Position numbers and translations under genes: made by a program
Assembly: GCF_003957515.1 (NCBI RefSeq)
Contig: NZ_RQXW01000002.1
Coordinates: 248,001 to 312,000 of the forward strand
Source of the DNA: Amphritea opalescens
GTDB taxonomy: Bacteria > Pseudomonadota > Gammaproteobacteria > Pseudomonadales > Balneatricaceae
Direction: 5' to 3'
DNA: 64,000 bases
Shown: positions 56,943 to 64,000 of the stretch, piece after piece
Position numbering within the stretch: the first letter of the stretch is position 1
Layout of the letters: the number at the start of each line of letters is the position of its first letter
Notes under the pieces: generated by a model
Databases searched by the model: none
The model's input: only the letters and a program-made list of their open reading frames with translations
Told to the model about the DNA's origin: nothing

Positions 56943-57959
56943 ATGTTTCTCGTTGTTCGAACGATAATTATTGGTGCTCTGGGTGGGTGTGTCGCCTATT
57001 GGCTCGGACTGCCGTCGGCTTGGCTTATTGGCGCGCTACTGGCGGTCGTTTTTACTGGGGCTAGTAAAATTCAGGTGGTGATGCCCGCCTCAACATCTTC
57101 TGTGATTACTTTGTTTCTAGGGATCTCTGTAGCACTCAATATCGAAAGCGGTTTGGTCGATCAGCTACTACACTGGGCCGGTTCGATTGTACTGATGTGT
57201 TTGATGCTGGCTTCGCTGCTATGGATATTATATCGATTCTATGTTGCTCAGCATGGCTGGCGTCGTGATGAGGCGCTATTCTGTTCAGTCCCTGGGAATC
57301 TGGCCATTATGCTTAGCATGGCCGCTGAAATGAATGCCAATGTACGCCGTATTTCACTGATACATAGTATACGTTTATTGTTTTTGGTGTTCTGTATACC
57401 GCTGTTTTTACCCGTCGCAGAACGCCGTGTTTCCCTGCAAGGGTTTCATATTGAGCATCCCGAAAGAATGCTCATCACCATCGCTCTTGCTGCCTTGATT
57501 GGCTGGTTTCTGAAGCATGTCAAACTCCCCGCGCCAATGCTGGTGGGTGGGGTTTTGGCAACCTTGTTGTTGAAACAGGGTATGGGGTGGGACTGGCGTT
57601 TCCCTGATATGATTCTGCTTTCCTTAATGGTATTTCTTGGTTGTGCAATCGGCTCACGCTTTAATAATATCGATATTCATGAATCAATCGCTGAAATTAA
57701 GGCGGCTTCAGTTGGCTTGCTTATTACCCTAATGGTCTCTGCAGGGTTCGCGGCTGCTCTTCATTATGTTGCAGCCATTCCTTGGACACAGGCAATGTTG
57801 GCCTATGCGCCTGGTGGAATGGAAGTGATGATCGCCATTGCGATGAATCAGGATGTCGATGCATTGTTTGTGGCCACCCATCAGTTGTTCCGAATGCTGG
57901 TTATGAGTATGACTATTCCACTACTCATGGTTTTCATTAGGCGAAAGGATGTAGCCTGA
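56943..57959 (+). CDS. AbrB-family membrane protein
   Basis: 338 aa from the ATG at 56943. The PF05145-type AbrB fold has a duplicated repeat: AYWLGLPSAWLIGALLAV and LKHVKLPAPMLVGGVLATLL in the second half, with VPGNLAIMLSMAAEM and YAPGGMEVMIAIA. Function is unclear: these proteins were tied to regulation of aidB and to transport. A weak ribosome site follows the terminator. Its place after TctCBA suggests a link to organic-acid uptake. Confidence 0.85.
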   Translation: MFLVVRTIIIGALGGCVAYWLGLPSAWLIGALLAVVFTGASKIQVVMPASTSSVITLFLGISVALNIESGLVDQLLHWAGSIVLMCLMLASLLWILYRFYVAQHGWRRDEALFCSVPGNLAIMLSMAAEMNANVRRISLIHSIRLLFLVFCIPLFLPVAERRVSLQGFHIEHPERMLITIALAALIGWFLKHVKLPAPMLVGGVLATLLLKQGMGWDWRFPDMILLSLMVFLGCAIGSRFNNIDIHESIAEIKAASVGLLITLMVSAGFAAALHYVAAIPWTQAMLAYAPGGMEVMIAIAMNQDVDALFVATHQLFRMLVMSMTIPLLMVFIRRKDVA

Positions 57960-58040
57960 TGATGATTTATGGGTGTTTAGGCGTGGGAATGCCCCATATA
58001 ACTGGAAAGTGCTTCTGCTCTAAAAGTTTAAGGGTAAACT

Positions 58041-58072
58041 CCCCTCTTTTTAACACTTGTAAAAAAGAGGGG
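58041..58072. other. Hairpin between the AbrB-family and zinc-chaperone genes
   Basis: An 11-bp stem CCCCTCTTTTT/AAAAAGAGGGG with a 10-nt loop in the convergent gap. It lacks a long T-run, but T-rich TTTTAC follows. Part of it is echoed at 60764. Confidence 0.5.
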
Positions 58073-58153
58073 GATTTTACCGAAACTCATCAATAGTTGG
58101 TGTTGGCTAACACTCAACAGTCTTAGCTGGGCGGAAGATTAAAATGTTGTGGT

Positions 58154-59359
58154 CTATTGAGGCATTTCCCAGAGAGGAAATGGGTCTGGGAGTTGTTCCC
58201 AAAGCTCTCGGCCAGCAAGTAGTTGTTCGTCGGTCAATAAGCAATCATCTAACGCTTTAATAGTCGTGTCTTGATCAAGGTTTTGTCCGATAAAAACGAG
58301 CTCTTGGCGCATATCGCCAAAGGGTTCTTCCCAATCTGAGAGAATCGATTCTTTATCCTCTTCAGGCCATTTACTTTCGGGAATAGCTTTCCAAAACATG
58401 CCAGCAAAACCATAGCGGGCCATACCGCCTGCTTGACTCCACTGCCCTGCGAACTGTGGTCGACTCGCTAGCCAAAAGTATCCTTTGGAACGAATCAGTT
58501 TGCCCTGTAATGTTGGGCTGTGGATAAAATCATAAAAGCGTTGCGGATGAAAAGGTCTGCGTGCGGTATAGGTGAAACTTGCAATACCGTATTCTTCCGT
58601 TTCAGGAACGTGCTCACCACGCAGCTCTTTCAGCCAGCCAGGGGCTTGTTGAGCATTCTCAAAACTAAACAGGCCTGTATTGAGTATTTTATCAATCGGT
58701 ACATTGCCTGCTTCAATGGGGATGAGTTCTGCCGTGGTGTTCAATGTTTTTAAGATACTCATTAAGCGGCCTAAAGCATCATCGTCGATTAAGTCACACT
58801 TACTGATAAGAATGATATCGGCAAATTCCACTTGCTCTATGAGTAAGTCCGCAACGCTGCGTTCGTCCTCGTCTCCGAGTGATTCGCCTACTGACTGGAG
58901 TGATTGTGCGGCGTCATAGTCGATAAGAAAGTTAAGCCCATCAACCACAGTCACCATGGTATCTAAAGTGGCGATATCAGAGAGGCAGATGCCGTCATCA
59001 TCGGTGAAGGTAAATGTTTCTGCGACGGGTAAAGGTTCAGAAATACCGGTGGATTCTATTACCAGATAATCGAAGCGGCCTTCGTTGGCCAACTTGTTAA
59101 CTTCTAAAAGTAGATCTTCGCGCAGCGTACAGCAGATACAACCATTGCTCATTTCGACGAGTTTTTCTTCGCTTCGATTCAGTGACACTTCATTTTTTAA
59201 GGTAGCGGCATCGATATTAATTTCGCTCATGTCATTAACAATGACGGCGACTTTTCGTCCGTCTCGGTTGTTTAAAATATGGCTGAGTACGGTTGTTTTT
59301 CCGGCACCTAGAAAGCCGGATAATACTGTGACGGGAAGTTTTTTCTGTGCATCGGCCAT
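58154..59359 (-). CDS. COG0523 zinc-chaperone GTPase (ZigA-like)
   Basis: 401 aa. G1 GFLGAGKTT near residue 15, the metal-binding CxCC motif [10 protein letters not shown] near residue 75, the NKCD-equivalent SKCD, then a C-terminal CobW-C domain ([18 protein letters not shown]). Such GTPases deliver zinc when it is scarce. The Zur box at 59544 supports the zinc-starvation class; a nitrile hydratase or cobalt role is less likely. Single gene. Confidence 0.92.
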   Translation of the reverse strand: MADAQKKLPVTVLSGFLGAGKTTVLSHILNNRDGRKVAVIVNDMSEINIDAATLKNEVSLNRSEEKLVEMSNGCICCTLREDLLLEVNKLANEGRFDYLVIESTGISEPLPVAETFTFTDDDGICLSDIATLDTMVTVVDGLNFLIDYDAAQSLQSVGESLGDEDERSVADLLIEQVEFADIILISKCDLIDDDALGRLMSILKTLNTTAELIPIEAGNVPIDKILNTGLFSFENAQQAPGWLKELRGEHVPETEEYGIASFTYTARRPFHPQRFYDFIHSPTLQGKLIRSKGYFWLASRPQFAGQWSQAGGMARYGFAGMFWKAIPESKWPEEDKESILSDWEEPFGDMRQELVFIGQNLDQDTTIKALDDCLLTDEQLLAGRELWEQLPDPFPLWEMPQ

Positions 59360-59543
59360 TCGTATTTCCTTTAATATATTACGCTATAGCGACTTATCGT
59401 TGTCTGCTACGCAATTGAGATGCCTGCGTCTAAGACTTATTGCTGTGATGTTATTCAGTTCATGAGCTTGTTGGTTCAGTCTTTCAGATATCGATGGTTT
59501 GAAAATTGTTACTTTGAAGCGGTATCTTATTGATATAAAAAGC

Positions 59544-59560
59544 ATGTTATATCATAACAT
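59544..59560. promoter_or_regulatory. Zur box upstream of the zinc-chaperone gene
   Basis: ATGTTATATCATAACAT is a 7-3-7 palindrome matching the central 17 bases of the gammaproteobacterial Zur consensus at 16 positions. It lies 185 bp upstream of the gene start at 59359 and would repress it when zinc is plentiful. Confidence 0.75.
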
Positions 59561-59629
59561 TTAGGGTGTGCAAGATGCTTCCTGTCCTTGTACTCACAAC
59601 GACTGGCATTGCGCCTATCACTTATATAG

Positions 59630-59862
59630 CTACCTACCGTATAGCAGAATCCGTATTCGGCTGTTTTTGGCGTCTTTAACGGTGTGGGCTAGTTGCTGAG
59701 CTATCCATTCCATCCGAAGCCCTAGGCCTCATCGAGTAATGCCCTCGCCATTGCTCTAAAACAGTGGGTTCTCATTGTCCCGTTGTCATAACCCATTGAT
59801 CTAAGCACCACTCTAACTGCGTTCTCCGACATACAACGGCTACGCCCACGGGCTGAAGGGAA
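59630..59862 (-). pseudogene. Decayed tyrosine-recombinase (P4-type integrase) C-terminal fragment
   Basis: Minus-strand translation gives FPSARGRSRCMSENAVRVVL then RSMGYDNGTMRTHCFRAMARALLDEA and a stop at 59722-59724. In the next frame it continues GLRMEWIAQQLAHTVKDAKN to 59630. This is the catalytic end of P4-type integrases, including the HxxR pair (HCFR) and QLAH. It is frameshifted, the nucleophile tyrosine block is not recognisable, and the N-terminal two-thirds are absent. Confidence 0.85.
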
Positions 59863-60035
59863 ATGTATTCTCAATTATTGGGTGTAGGTTGCTCAATATC
59901 GTTAAGGCCTGCGGTTTGAGAGGGTCGAAAGGCCTCCAGTCAAGCCCCAAAGGGTGGGGATTTTTGAGGATGTGTTTGGAATTCGTACGAATTAGGATTG
60001 GCACGAAAGTGAGGGAATTCAAGGGTTTCAGGCAT

Positions 60036-60060
60036 AAAAAAAGACGCCCTAGGACGTCTT
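60036..60060 (-). terminator. Terminator just downstream of the tRNA/tmRNA-like remnant
   Basis: On the minus strand AAGACG-TCCTAGGG-CGTCTT followed by TTTTT: a 6-bp stem extended by a CC/GG pair with one bulge, and an uninterrupted T-run. It stands 13 bp after the CCA end described next. Confidence 0.75.
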
Positions 60061-60072
60061 CGTTTATCAATT

Positions 60073-60099
60073 TGGTGGGGGTGGCGGGTGCCGAACCCG
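60073..60099 (-). other. CCA-ended tRNA/tmRNA-like 3' remnant (candidate att site)
   Basis: The minus strand reads a T-arm CGGG-TTCGGCA-CCCG, then CCACCCCCACCA. It ends in CCA and is followed by a terminator, as a stable-RNA 3' end is. By memory it closely resembles the 3' end of gammaproteobacterial ssrA (tmRNA), a favourite island site. No 5' acceptor GGGGGTG is found upstream, so it is a fragment. Position 58 of the loop is G rather than the near-invariant A. Confidence 0.55.
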
Positions 60100-60160
60100 T
60101 GTAGCTAACTACTTGTTTTCATTGAGTTGACCAGAAGTCATAATTCAATAATGGCACACC

Positions 60161-60193
60161 AAAGTGGCACAAATCAACACAAAGTGCCACTTT
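60161..60193. repeat. 10-bp inverted repeat beside the att-like remnant
   Basis: AAAGTGGCAC (60161-60170) and GTGCCACTTT (60184-60193) with a 13-nt loop; a further TGGCACA stands at 60153. This resembles integrase arm sites or a weak terminator; which is unknown. Confidence 0.6.
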
Positions 60194-60634
60194 TTAGTCT
60201 GGGTTTGGTGTCAGATTTGTAGCGGTTGAGTATTGGGGAGCTTAGTCATAGATATATTTCATAGAGAGTTTGTTTTAAGCGGGATGTAGTTGCGTATAGA
60301 GGCTTCGAAGTAAGAGGTTCTTTGGGGAGTATGTGTCTATATATATCAATAACCCATTGGTAACCAATATCACATAAAGTGGCATTGCTGAGTATTGCTG
60401 TAACTCGATATCAAAAGCGAAGGTGTTGAGCAAAGCCGCCTAAACATATCGCTTGTAATATTGTTGGCTATAAAACGCCTATAAGCTTACGCGAGGGGTT
60501 TGAGCAACTTGGCTTCATGCAAGCTAATCAGAACCCCTCTAGTAAATGAGTATGAGATTTATAGGTCGGCACATTTCATACTTTTAACATTTATGTAATG
60601 TGATTTAACACGTCTATAGATGTATATATACATC

Positions 60635-60658
60635 GTACATGTGTACATGTGTACATGG
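60635..60658. repeat. Three tandem 8-bp GTACATGT units
   Basis: GTACATGT, GTACATGT, GTACATGG in direct tandem; each unit contains palindromic steps (TGTACA, ACATGT). AT-rich TATATATACATC lies just upstream. Confidence 0.8.
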
Positions 60659-60862
60659 TGTTGATGTAAAACAAACCGCTTCGCGAGGATCGAGATGATT
60701 AAGCGCTACCCCATAAAGCTAATGGTGATAACGCCCCCTTGTTGATGGTCACTTAACTTCTGCTTTTAGCACCTGCTAAAAAGAGAGGGATTATCACTCC
60801 AGTTGTACCGCTGTGCAGACAGCAGACTCATAGCATGACCAGTGAAAAATAGGGGAGCGGTC

Positions 60863-60883
60863 ATTATCCTTGCTTAGGATAAT
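60863..60883. repeat. 8-bp inverted repeat in the gene-poor region
   Basis: ATTATCCT-TGCTT-AGGATAAT. Its left end overlaps a second inverted repeat, ATGACC (60835-60840) with GGTCAT (60859-60864). Confidence 0.6.
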
Positions 60884-61347
60884 AAGGTTCGATACCAATG
60901 ACTAAACTCGTTGTCAGCGAATCTGGACTGCTGCTTAATTTCTAGATCCTGAATCTTTGATCACAAAATTTATCTCATGTAGCGGACTTGATTACACCTT
61001 CGCTAGCCCTTCCTTTTGATGAAAGTATCGCACTTATTATCGGCATCCCGAGAGGGTTGAAATTGATCCACATGTAGGATTTGTTTGTTGTATCTTAAGT
61101 GTTAATGGTTTTTTGTAGGAATCTTATCTTTTTGATTTAAAAGAAGAAAATTATATATTTCTATGGTTTTTTTATTGTTGAATTACTGCGTAAATACGCT
61201 CTGATTATGAGCATCAAAATCAATTCACACAGGGCTGAAACTAATTCTCTTGTGCCATGAGGGAAAGAAATTCAGCATAGCTAGCATTATTTATCAATAA
61301 ATATAACTGAAGCTTAAGCTGCTTATTACGCAGCCGAGGAGGTCAAT

Positions 61348-62526
61348 ATGCGGCTAATTCCTACACATGACGAATCACAATCATTACGTCAGGAGGTTCT
61401 GGATTTCTGCGCTAAAACTATTCCAGAAACGACTGAAGGGTTAGAGCGACAGGGAACCATGAGTGATGGAGATTCCGTCGAATTTTATCGTCAATTAGGT
61501 CAGGCGGGTTGGATTGGTCGTCATTGGCCAGAACAATACGGCGGTAAAAACTGTAGTCACCTCGAGACCTTTATTATAGACGAGGCTCTTGGTTATGCTC
61601 GGGCTCCTCTCAGTGGTTATTTGCTATCCGTAAAAGTTTTTGGCAACACATTAATGTTGTTTGGTACGGATGCGCAGAAAGAAAAGTACTTACCAATGAT
61701 TACCAGCGGTGAAGCTATTCTTTGTCAGGGGTATTCCGAACCTAATGCGGGTTCAGATTTTGGTTCTTTACGCACTAGTGCTCGGCGTGATGGTGATGAT
61801 TTCGTTATTAATGGCCACAAAATTTGGACTTCCAGTGCTGAAGTAGCTACTCATATGTATTTAGCTGCGCGTACAGATCCTGATGCGCCTAAACATAGAG
61901 GCATTAGTACCTTTATTCTGGATATGAAAACACCTGGGGTGACGGTAAATACATTCGCGACCTTAGGTGGCGGTGTGATCAACGAAGTCTTCTTTGATAA
62001 TGCTCGCATTCCAGCAGATAGCCTTGTGGGTGAGTTAAACCGCGGCTTTCATCAATCTATGCGTAGCTTGGACTTGGAACGGTCTGCAATGGATCGTATT
62101 GGTGCAGCGAAGCGAGCATTAGACGACCTGTCTGCGTATGTCCATCAAGATGGAACGGCTCCTGATGGAGGTCGTTTAGCAGATCAGCCCGCCGTTAGGG
62201 AAAAGATTGCTGAATTGTATGGTCGGGCCCAAGTTTCGCGAACTTTTGGCTACCTTATTGCACGTCATTTGGATGCAGGTTCCGGTGCTAGTAATGAGTT
62301 TTCATATGGCAAGTTGTATATCGGATTGCTTTCACAAGCGATAGCTGATGCTGCTGTCGACATTATCGGCCCAAGTGCATTGTTTGAATATGGTTCTGAA
62401 TTGGCCGTCAACGATGGACTATTAACGGCGTTATACCGTGCAAGTCCTGCACTGACGTTAGCGGGTGGTAGTAGTGAAATTCAGAAAAGCATTATTGCCG
62501 TCCGTGGTTTGGAGTTGCCAAAATGA
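61348..62526 (+). CDS. Acyl-CoA dehydrogenase family protein
   Basis: FAD enzyme that oxidises an acyl-CoA to the enoyl form; 392 aa. The FAD-binding YSEPNAGSDFGSL near residue 130 and IWTSSAEVATHMYLAART are present, with the C-terminal GGSSEIQKSIIAVRGL motif. It begins a run overlapping the CoA-transferase by 4 bp (ATGA). The start has GAGGAGG upstream. The substrate is unknown; carnitine-, steroid- or terpene-like acids are possible. Confidence 0.92.
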   Translation: MRLIPTHDESQSLRQEVLDFCAKTIPETTEGLERQGTMSDGDSVEFYRQLGQAGWIGRHWPEQYGGKNCSHLETFIIDEALGYARAPLSGYLLSVKVFGNTLMLFGTDAQKEKYLPMITSGEAILCQGYSEPNAGSDFGSLRTSARRDGDDFVINGHKIWTSSAEVATHMYLAARTDPDAPKHRGISTFILDMKTPGVTVNTFATLGGGVINEVFFDNARIPADSLVGELNRGFHQSMRSLDLERSAMDRIGAAKRALDDLSAYVHQDGTAPDGGRLADQPAVREKIAELYGRAQVSRTFGYLIARHLDAGSGASNEFSYGKLYIGLLSQAIADAAVDIIGPSALFEYGSELAVNDGLLTALYRASPALTLAGGSSEIQKSIIAVRGLELPK

Positions 62527-63797
62527 GTGAGCAAGATAAGACTTTGCCATTGAGTGGCGTCCGAGTTGTTGATTTTTCAGGGTATGTCGCAGGGCCGTTT
62601 TGTTGCATGTTGCTTGGTGATATGGGAGCTGATGTCATCAAGGTGGAATCTCCTACTGGTGAACAATGGCGTCACCAGGATCCATTTACTCCGGGGATGA
62701 GCAAGAGCTTTATGGCGCTGAATAGGAATAAGCGTTCGGTTGTTATCAACTTGAAGGATCCAGTTGAGCGCGAGAAGGCTATCAAGTTGCTTGAAACTGC
62801 CGATGTTATGGTGTCTAACTTTAGACCCGGTGTTGCTGAGCGCTATGGTCTTGACTATGAAACGTTGAAAGAACTTTTTCCGCGCCTTATTTTCACCAGT
62901 AATACAGCGTATGGCCCTATTGGATCACGTTGGCACCAGCCAGGTTATGACCTTGTTGTCCAAGCATTCAGTGGTCTGCTTAGCTCTAACCCATCCCCTG
63001 ATGGCGGTGTTCCCAAGCGCTATGCGGGTGTTGCTTTGGTCGATTTTACCGCAGGACATTATATGCTCTACGGCATTATGTGTGCCTTATTTCAGCGTTA
63101 TCAAACAGGTAAGGGCCAGAAAGTAGAGGCGTCATTATTGGAGGCTGCGCTGGGTTTGCAGCGGCAAAAAATGTTGACGCTGGAGGGTGCGTTAGACATA
63201 CCAGAGCAACCAGGGAATGTCATAGAGCAAATGGCCTCCACATCGACTGCATCTAACGCCATGGGTGCTCGAGAATTATATTACCGGACATACCAAACGT
63301 CAGATGGCTTTATTACGGTTGGCTGTTTGAATGTTCCTCAGCGACAAGTTTTTTTGAAGTTATTACAGATGGAAGATCCTTGGCATACCAATCCAGATGA
63401 TATACCTGCCGATGCAGCTATTGATAAGGTGCGTCGAGAGCTAACGGTCACAGCAGAGGAGCGTTTTAAGGAGCATAGCACCGAAGAGTGGGTACGTCGC
63501 TTTGAGGGCGAGGGTGTCCCTAATGCGCCATTAAAAATGCTAGGACAGGTCATGAATGACCCTGAGGTAGCAGAGGGCGGGTTTCTTTATGAGTATGACT
63601 ATCCAGGCTACGGCAAAGTACAGAGTGTTGGTACGGGCGTTAGGGTAGGTAAGGGGGCATCGGTGCGCAGACCGCCTCCACGTTTAGGCGAACATACAGA
63701 TGAGATTTTAGAAGAACTTGGATTAATTAACCCAGCAGCATCCGCACCTTTGAATAAGTCGGCTGGGCATCAAGAGCAAAGAGGAGAGAGCCAATGA
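62523..63797 (+). CDS. CaiB/BaiF family III CoA-transferase
   Basis: 424 aa. Moves CoA between an acyl-CoA and a free acid. It has VVDFSGYVAGPFCCMLLGDMGADVIKVE and NRNKRSVVINLKDP, and the catalytic aspartate should be in ALVDFTAGHYMLYG. It lies between two acyl-CoA dehydrogenase genes with ATGA overlaps at both ends, suggesting it activates the acid that the dehydrogenases then oxidise. Confidence 0.92.
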   Translation: MSEQDKTLPLSGVRVVDFSGYVAGPFCCMLLGDMGADVIKVESPTGEQWRHQDPFTPGMSKSFMALNRNKRSVVINLKDPVEREKAIKLLETADVMVSNFRPGVAERYGLDYETLKELFPRLIFTSNTAYGPIGSRWHQPGYDLVVQAFSGLLSSNPSPDGGVPKRYAGVALVDFTAGHYMLYGIMCALFQRYQTGKGQKVEASLLEAALGLQRQKMLTLEGALDIPEQPGNVIEQMASTSTASNAMGARELYYRTYQTSDGFITVGCLNVPQRQVFLKLLQMEDPWHTNPDDIPADAAIDKVRRELTVTAEERFKEHSTEEWVRRFEGEGVPNAPLKMLGQVMNDPEVAEGGFLYEYDYPGYGKVQSVGTGVRVGKGASVRRPPPRLGEHTDEILEELGLINPAASAPLNKSAGHQEQRGESQ

Positions 63798-64000
63798 ATA
63801 TGTCTAGCAACGTTCAAGGGGCAGTAAATAACGCCACAATGACTGAACTTGAATCAGAAATGATCCGTGATGCAGCGCGAAATTTTGCGAATAGCGAGAG
63901 CCCTTTGTCTGTCGTTCGTGCTGCGGAAGCTGGTGATTGGATTGCTGCTAAAGCTAGCTGGTCAAAAATGGCAAATTTGGGCTGGTTTGAACTACTTCAA
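63794..64000 (+). CDS. Second acyl-CoA dehydrogenase, N-terminal 69 residues
   Basis: Frame open to the window end, starting MNMSSNVQGAVNNATM. The piece MIRDAARNFANSESPLSVVRAAE and WSKMANLGWFELLQ matches the N-terminal helical domain of acyl-CoA dehydrogenases. It overlaps the CoA-transferase by ATGA, so it is part of the same operon. It is probably the partner of the first dehydrogenase in a heteromeric enzyme, as seen in steroid side-chain systems; that is inference. Confidence 0.85.
   Translation, partial: MNMSSNVQGAVNNATMTELESEMIRDAARNFANSESPLSVVRAAEAGDWIAAKASWSKMANLGWFELLQ

Larger units (their letters stand above)
60200..61347. other. 1.1-kb gene-poor, AT-rich stretch
   Basis: No reading frame with a family match. 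It holds an 8-bp inverted repeat GAGGGGTT/AACCCCTC (60493-60500/60532-60539), three tandem GTACATGT units (60635-60658), an overlapping pair of hairpins at 60835-60883, and, at the right end, the promoter region of the acyl-CoA dehydrogenase operon. Confidence 0.6.

Noticed and set aside
59840-60104. Overlapping 70-76 codon frames on both strands near the att-like remnant
   Set aside because: They cross the terminator and the RNA-like end and have no family match. The real coding trace here is the integrase fragment in another frame.
60073-60150. A complete tRNA gene at the CCA-ended segment
   Set aside because: No GGGGGTG acceptor 5' strand and no D- or anticodon arm can be placed upstream on the minus strand, so only a 3' remnant is claimed.
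1-64000. CRISPR arrays, complete insertion sequences or toxin-antitoxin pairs
   Set aside because: No regularly spaced 25-40 bp repeats, no intact transposase gene with terminal repeats, and no recognisable toxin or antitoxin gene were seen.

Overview
The window is chromosomal DNA from a marine-type gammaproteobacterium, most likely in the Oceanospirillales (an Amphritea/Neptunomonas/Marinobacterium-like lineage). This rests on the housekeeping gene orders (nrdR-ribD-ribE-ribBA-ribH-nusB-thiL-pgpA and xseB-ispA-dxs), a PomAB sodium-driven flagellar stator very close to the Vibrio type, and PtsP, EttA, Acr3/ArsJ and TctCBA genes. The exact genus is inference.

Region 1 (1-12955) is core metabolism. 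It holds the N-terminal part of an O-acetylhomoserine sulfhydrylase, radA, a PilZ protein, ettA, a small heat-shock protein and glyA, then an eight-gene run for ribonucleotide-reductase control, riboflavin synthesis, antitermination, thiamine and phospholipid synthesis. The RibA half of RibBA lacks the zinc cysteines. A complete stand-alone ribA lies at 15682-16314.

Region 2 (13228-33113) has a PepSY/response-regulator/kinase set, the xseB-ispA-dxs isoprenoid operon, pomAB behind a sigma-28-like promoter, a cytochrome c5, small regulators, a 2OG-Fe(II) oxygenase, a GT-C glycosyltransferase, ptsP and fumC. It also has argD, preceded by a possible leader/attenuator, and a chemoreceptor of odd topology.

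Region 3 (33455-42192) is transport and arsenic defence. A LysR regulator diverges from a SulP transporter. The ars operon on the minus strand reads arsR(truncated)-acr3-arsP-thioredoxin-like-GAPDH-arsJ, so it can in principle deal with arsenite, methylarsenite and (through 1-arseno-3-phosphoglycerate) arsenate. A CLCA_X-like protein follows.

Region 4 (42311-49075) is a membrane electron-transfer module: a PepSY/flavodoxin/FNR fusion, a DUF2271 protein, a periplasmic PepSY protein and a ferric-reductase-like protein. It diverges from a two-component system. The same 16-bp motif with an 11-bp internal direct repeat stands, in the same orientation, in front of all three promoter regions. I infer it is the binding site of the neighbouring response regulator.

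Region 5 (49218-57959) has an HDOD protein and a tricarboxylate uptake locus: TctD-TctE plus a lone solute-binding protein diverge from TctCBA, with a TGTCAG-N5-TGTCAG repeat in between. An AbrB-family membrane protein follows a strong terminator.

Region 6 (57960-64000) starts with a zinc-chaperone GTPase behind a Zur box. Then come 2 kb of gene-poor DNA holding a decayed tyrosine-recombinase fragment, a terminator and a CCA-ended tRNA/tmRNA-like 3' remnant, which together look like the scar or edge of an integrated element. The window ends in an acyl-CoA dehydrogenase/CoA-transferase/acyl-CoA dehydrogenase operon cut by the border.
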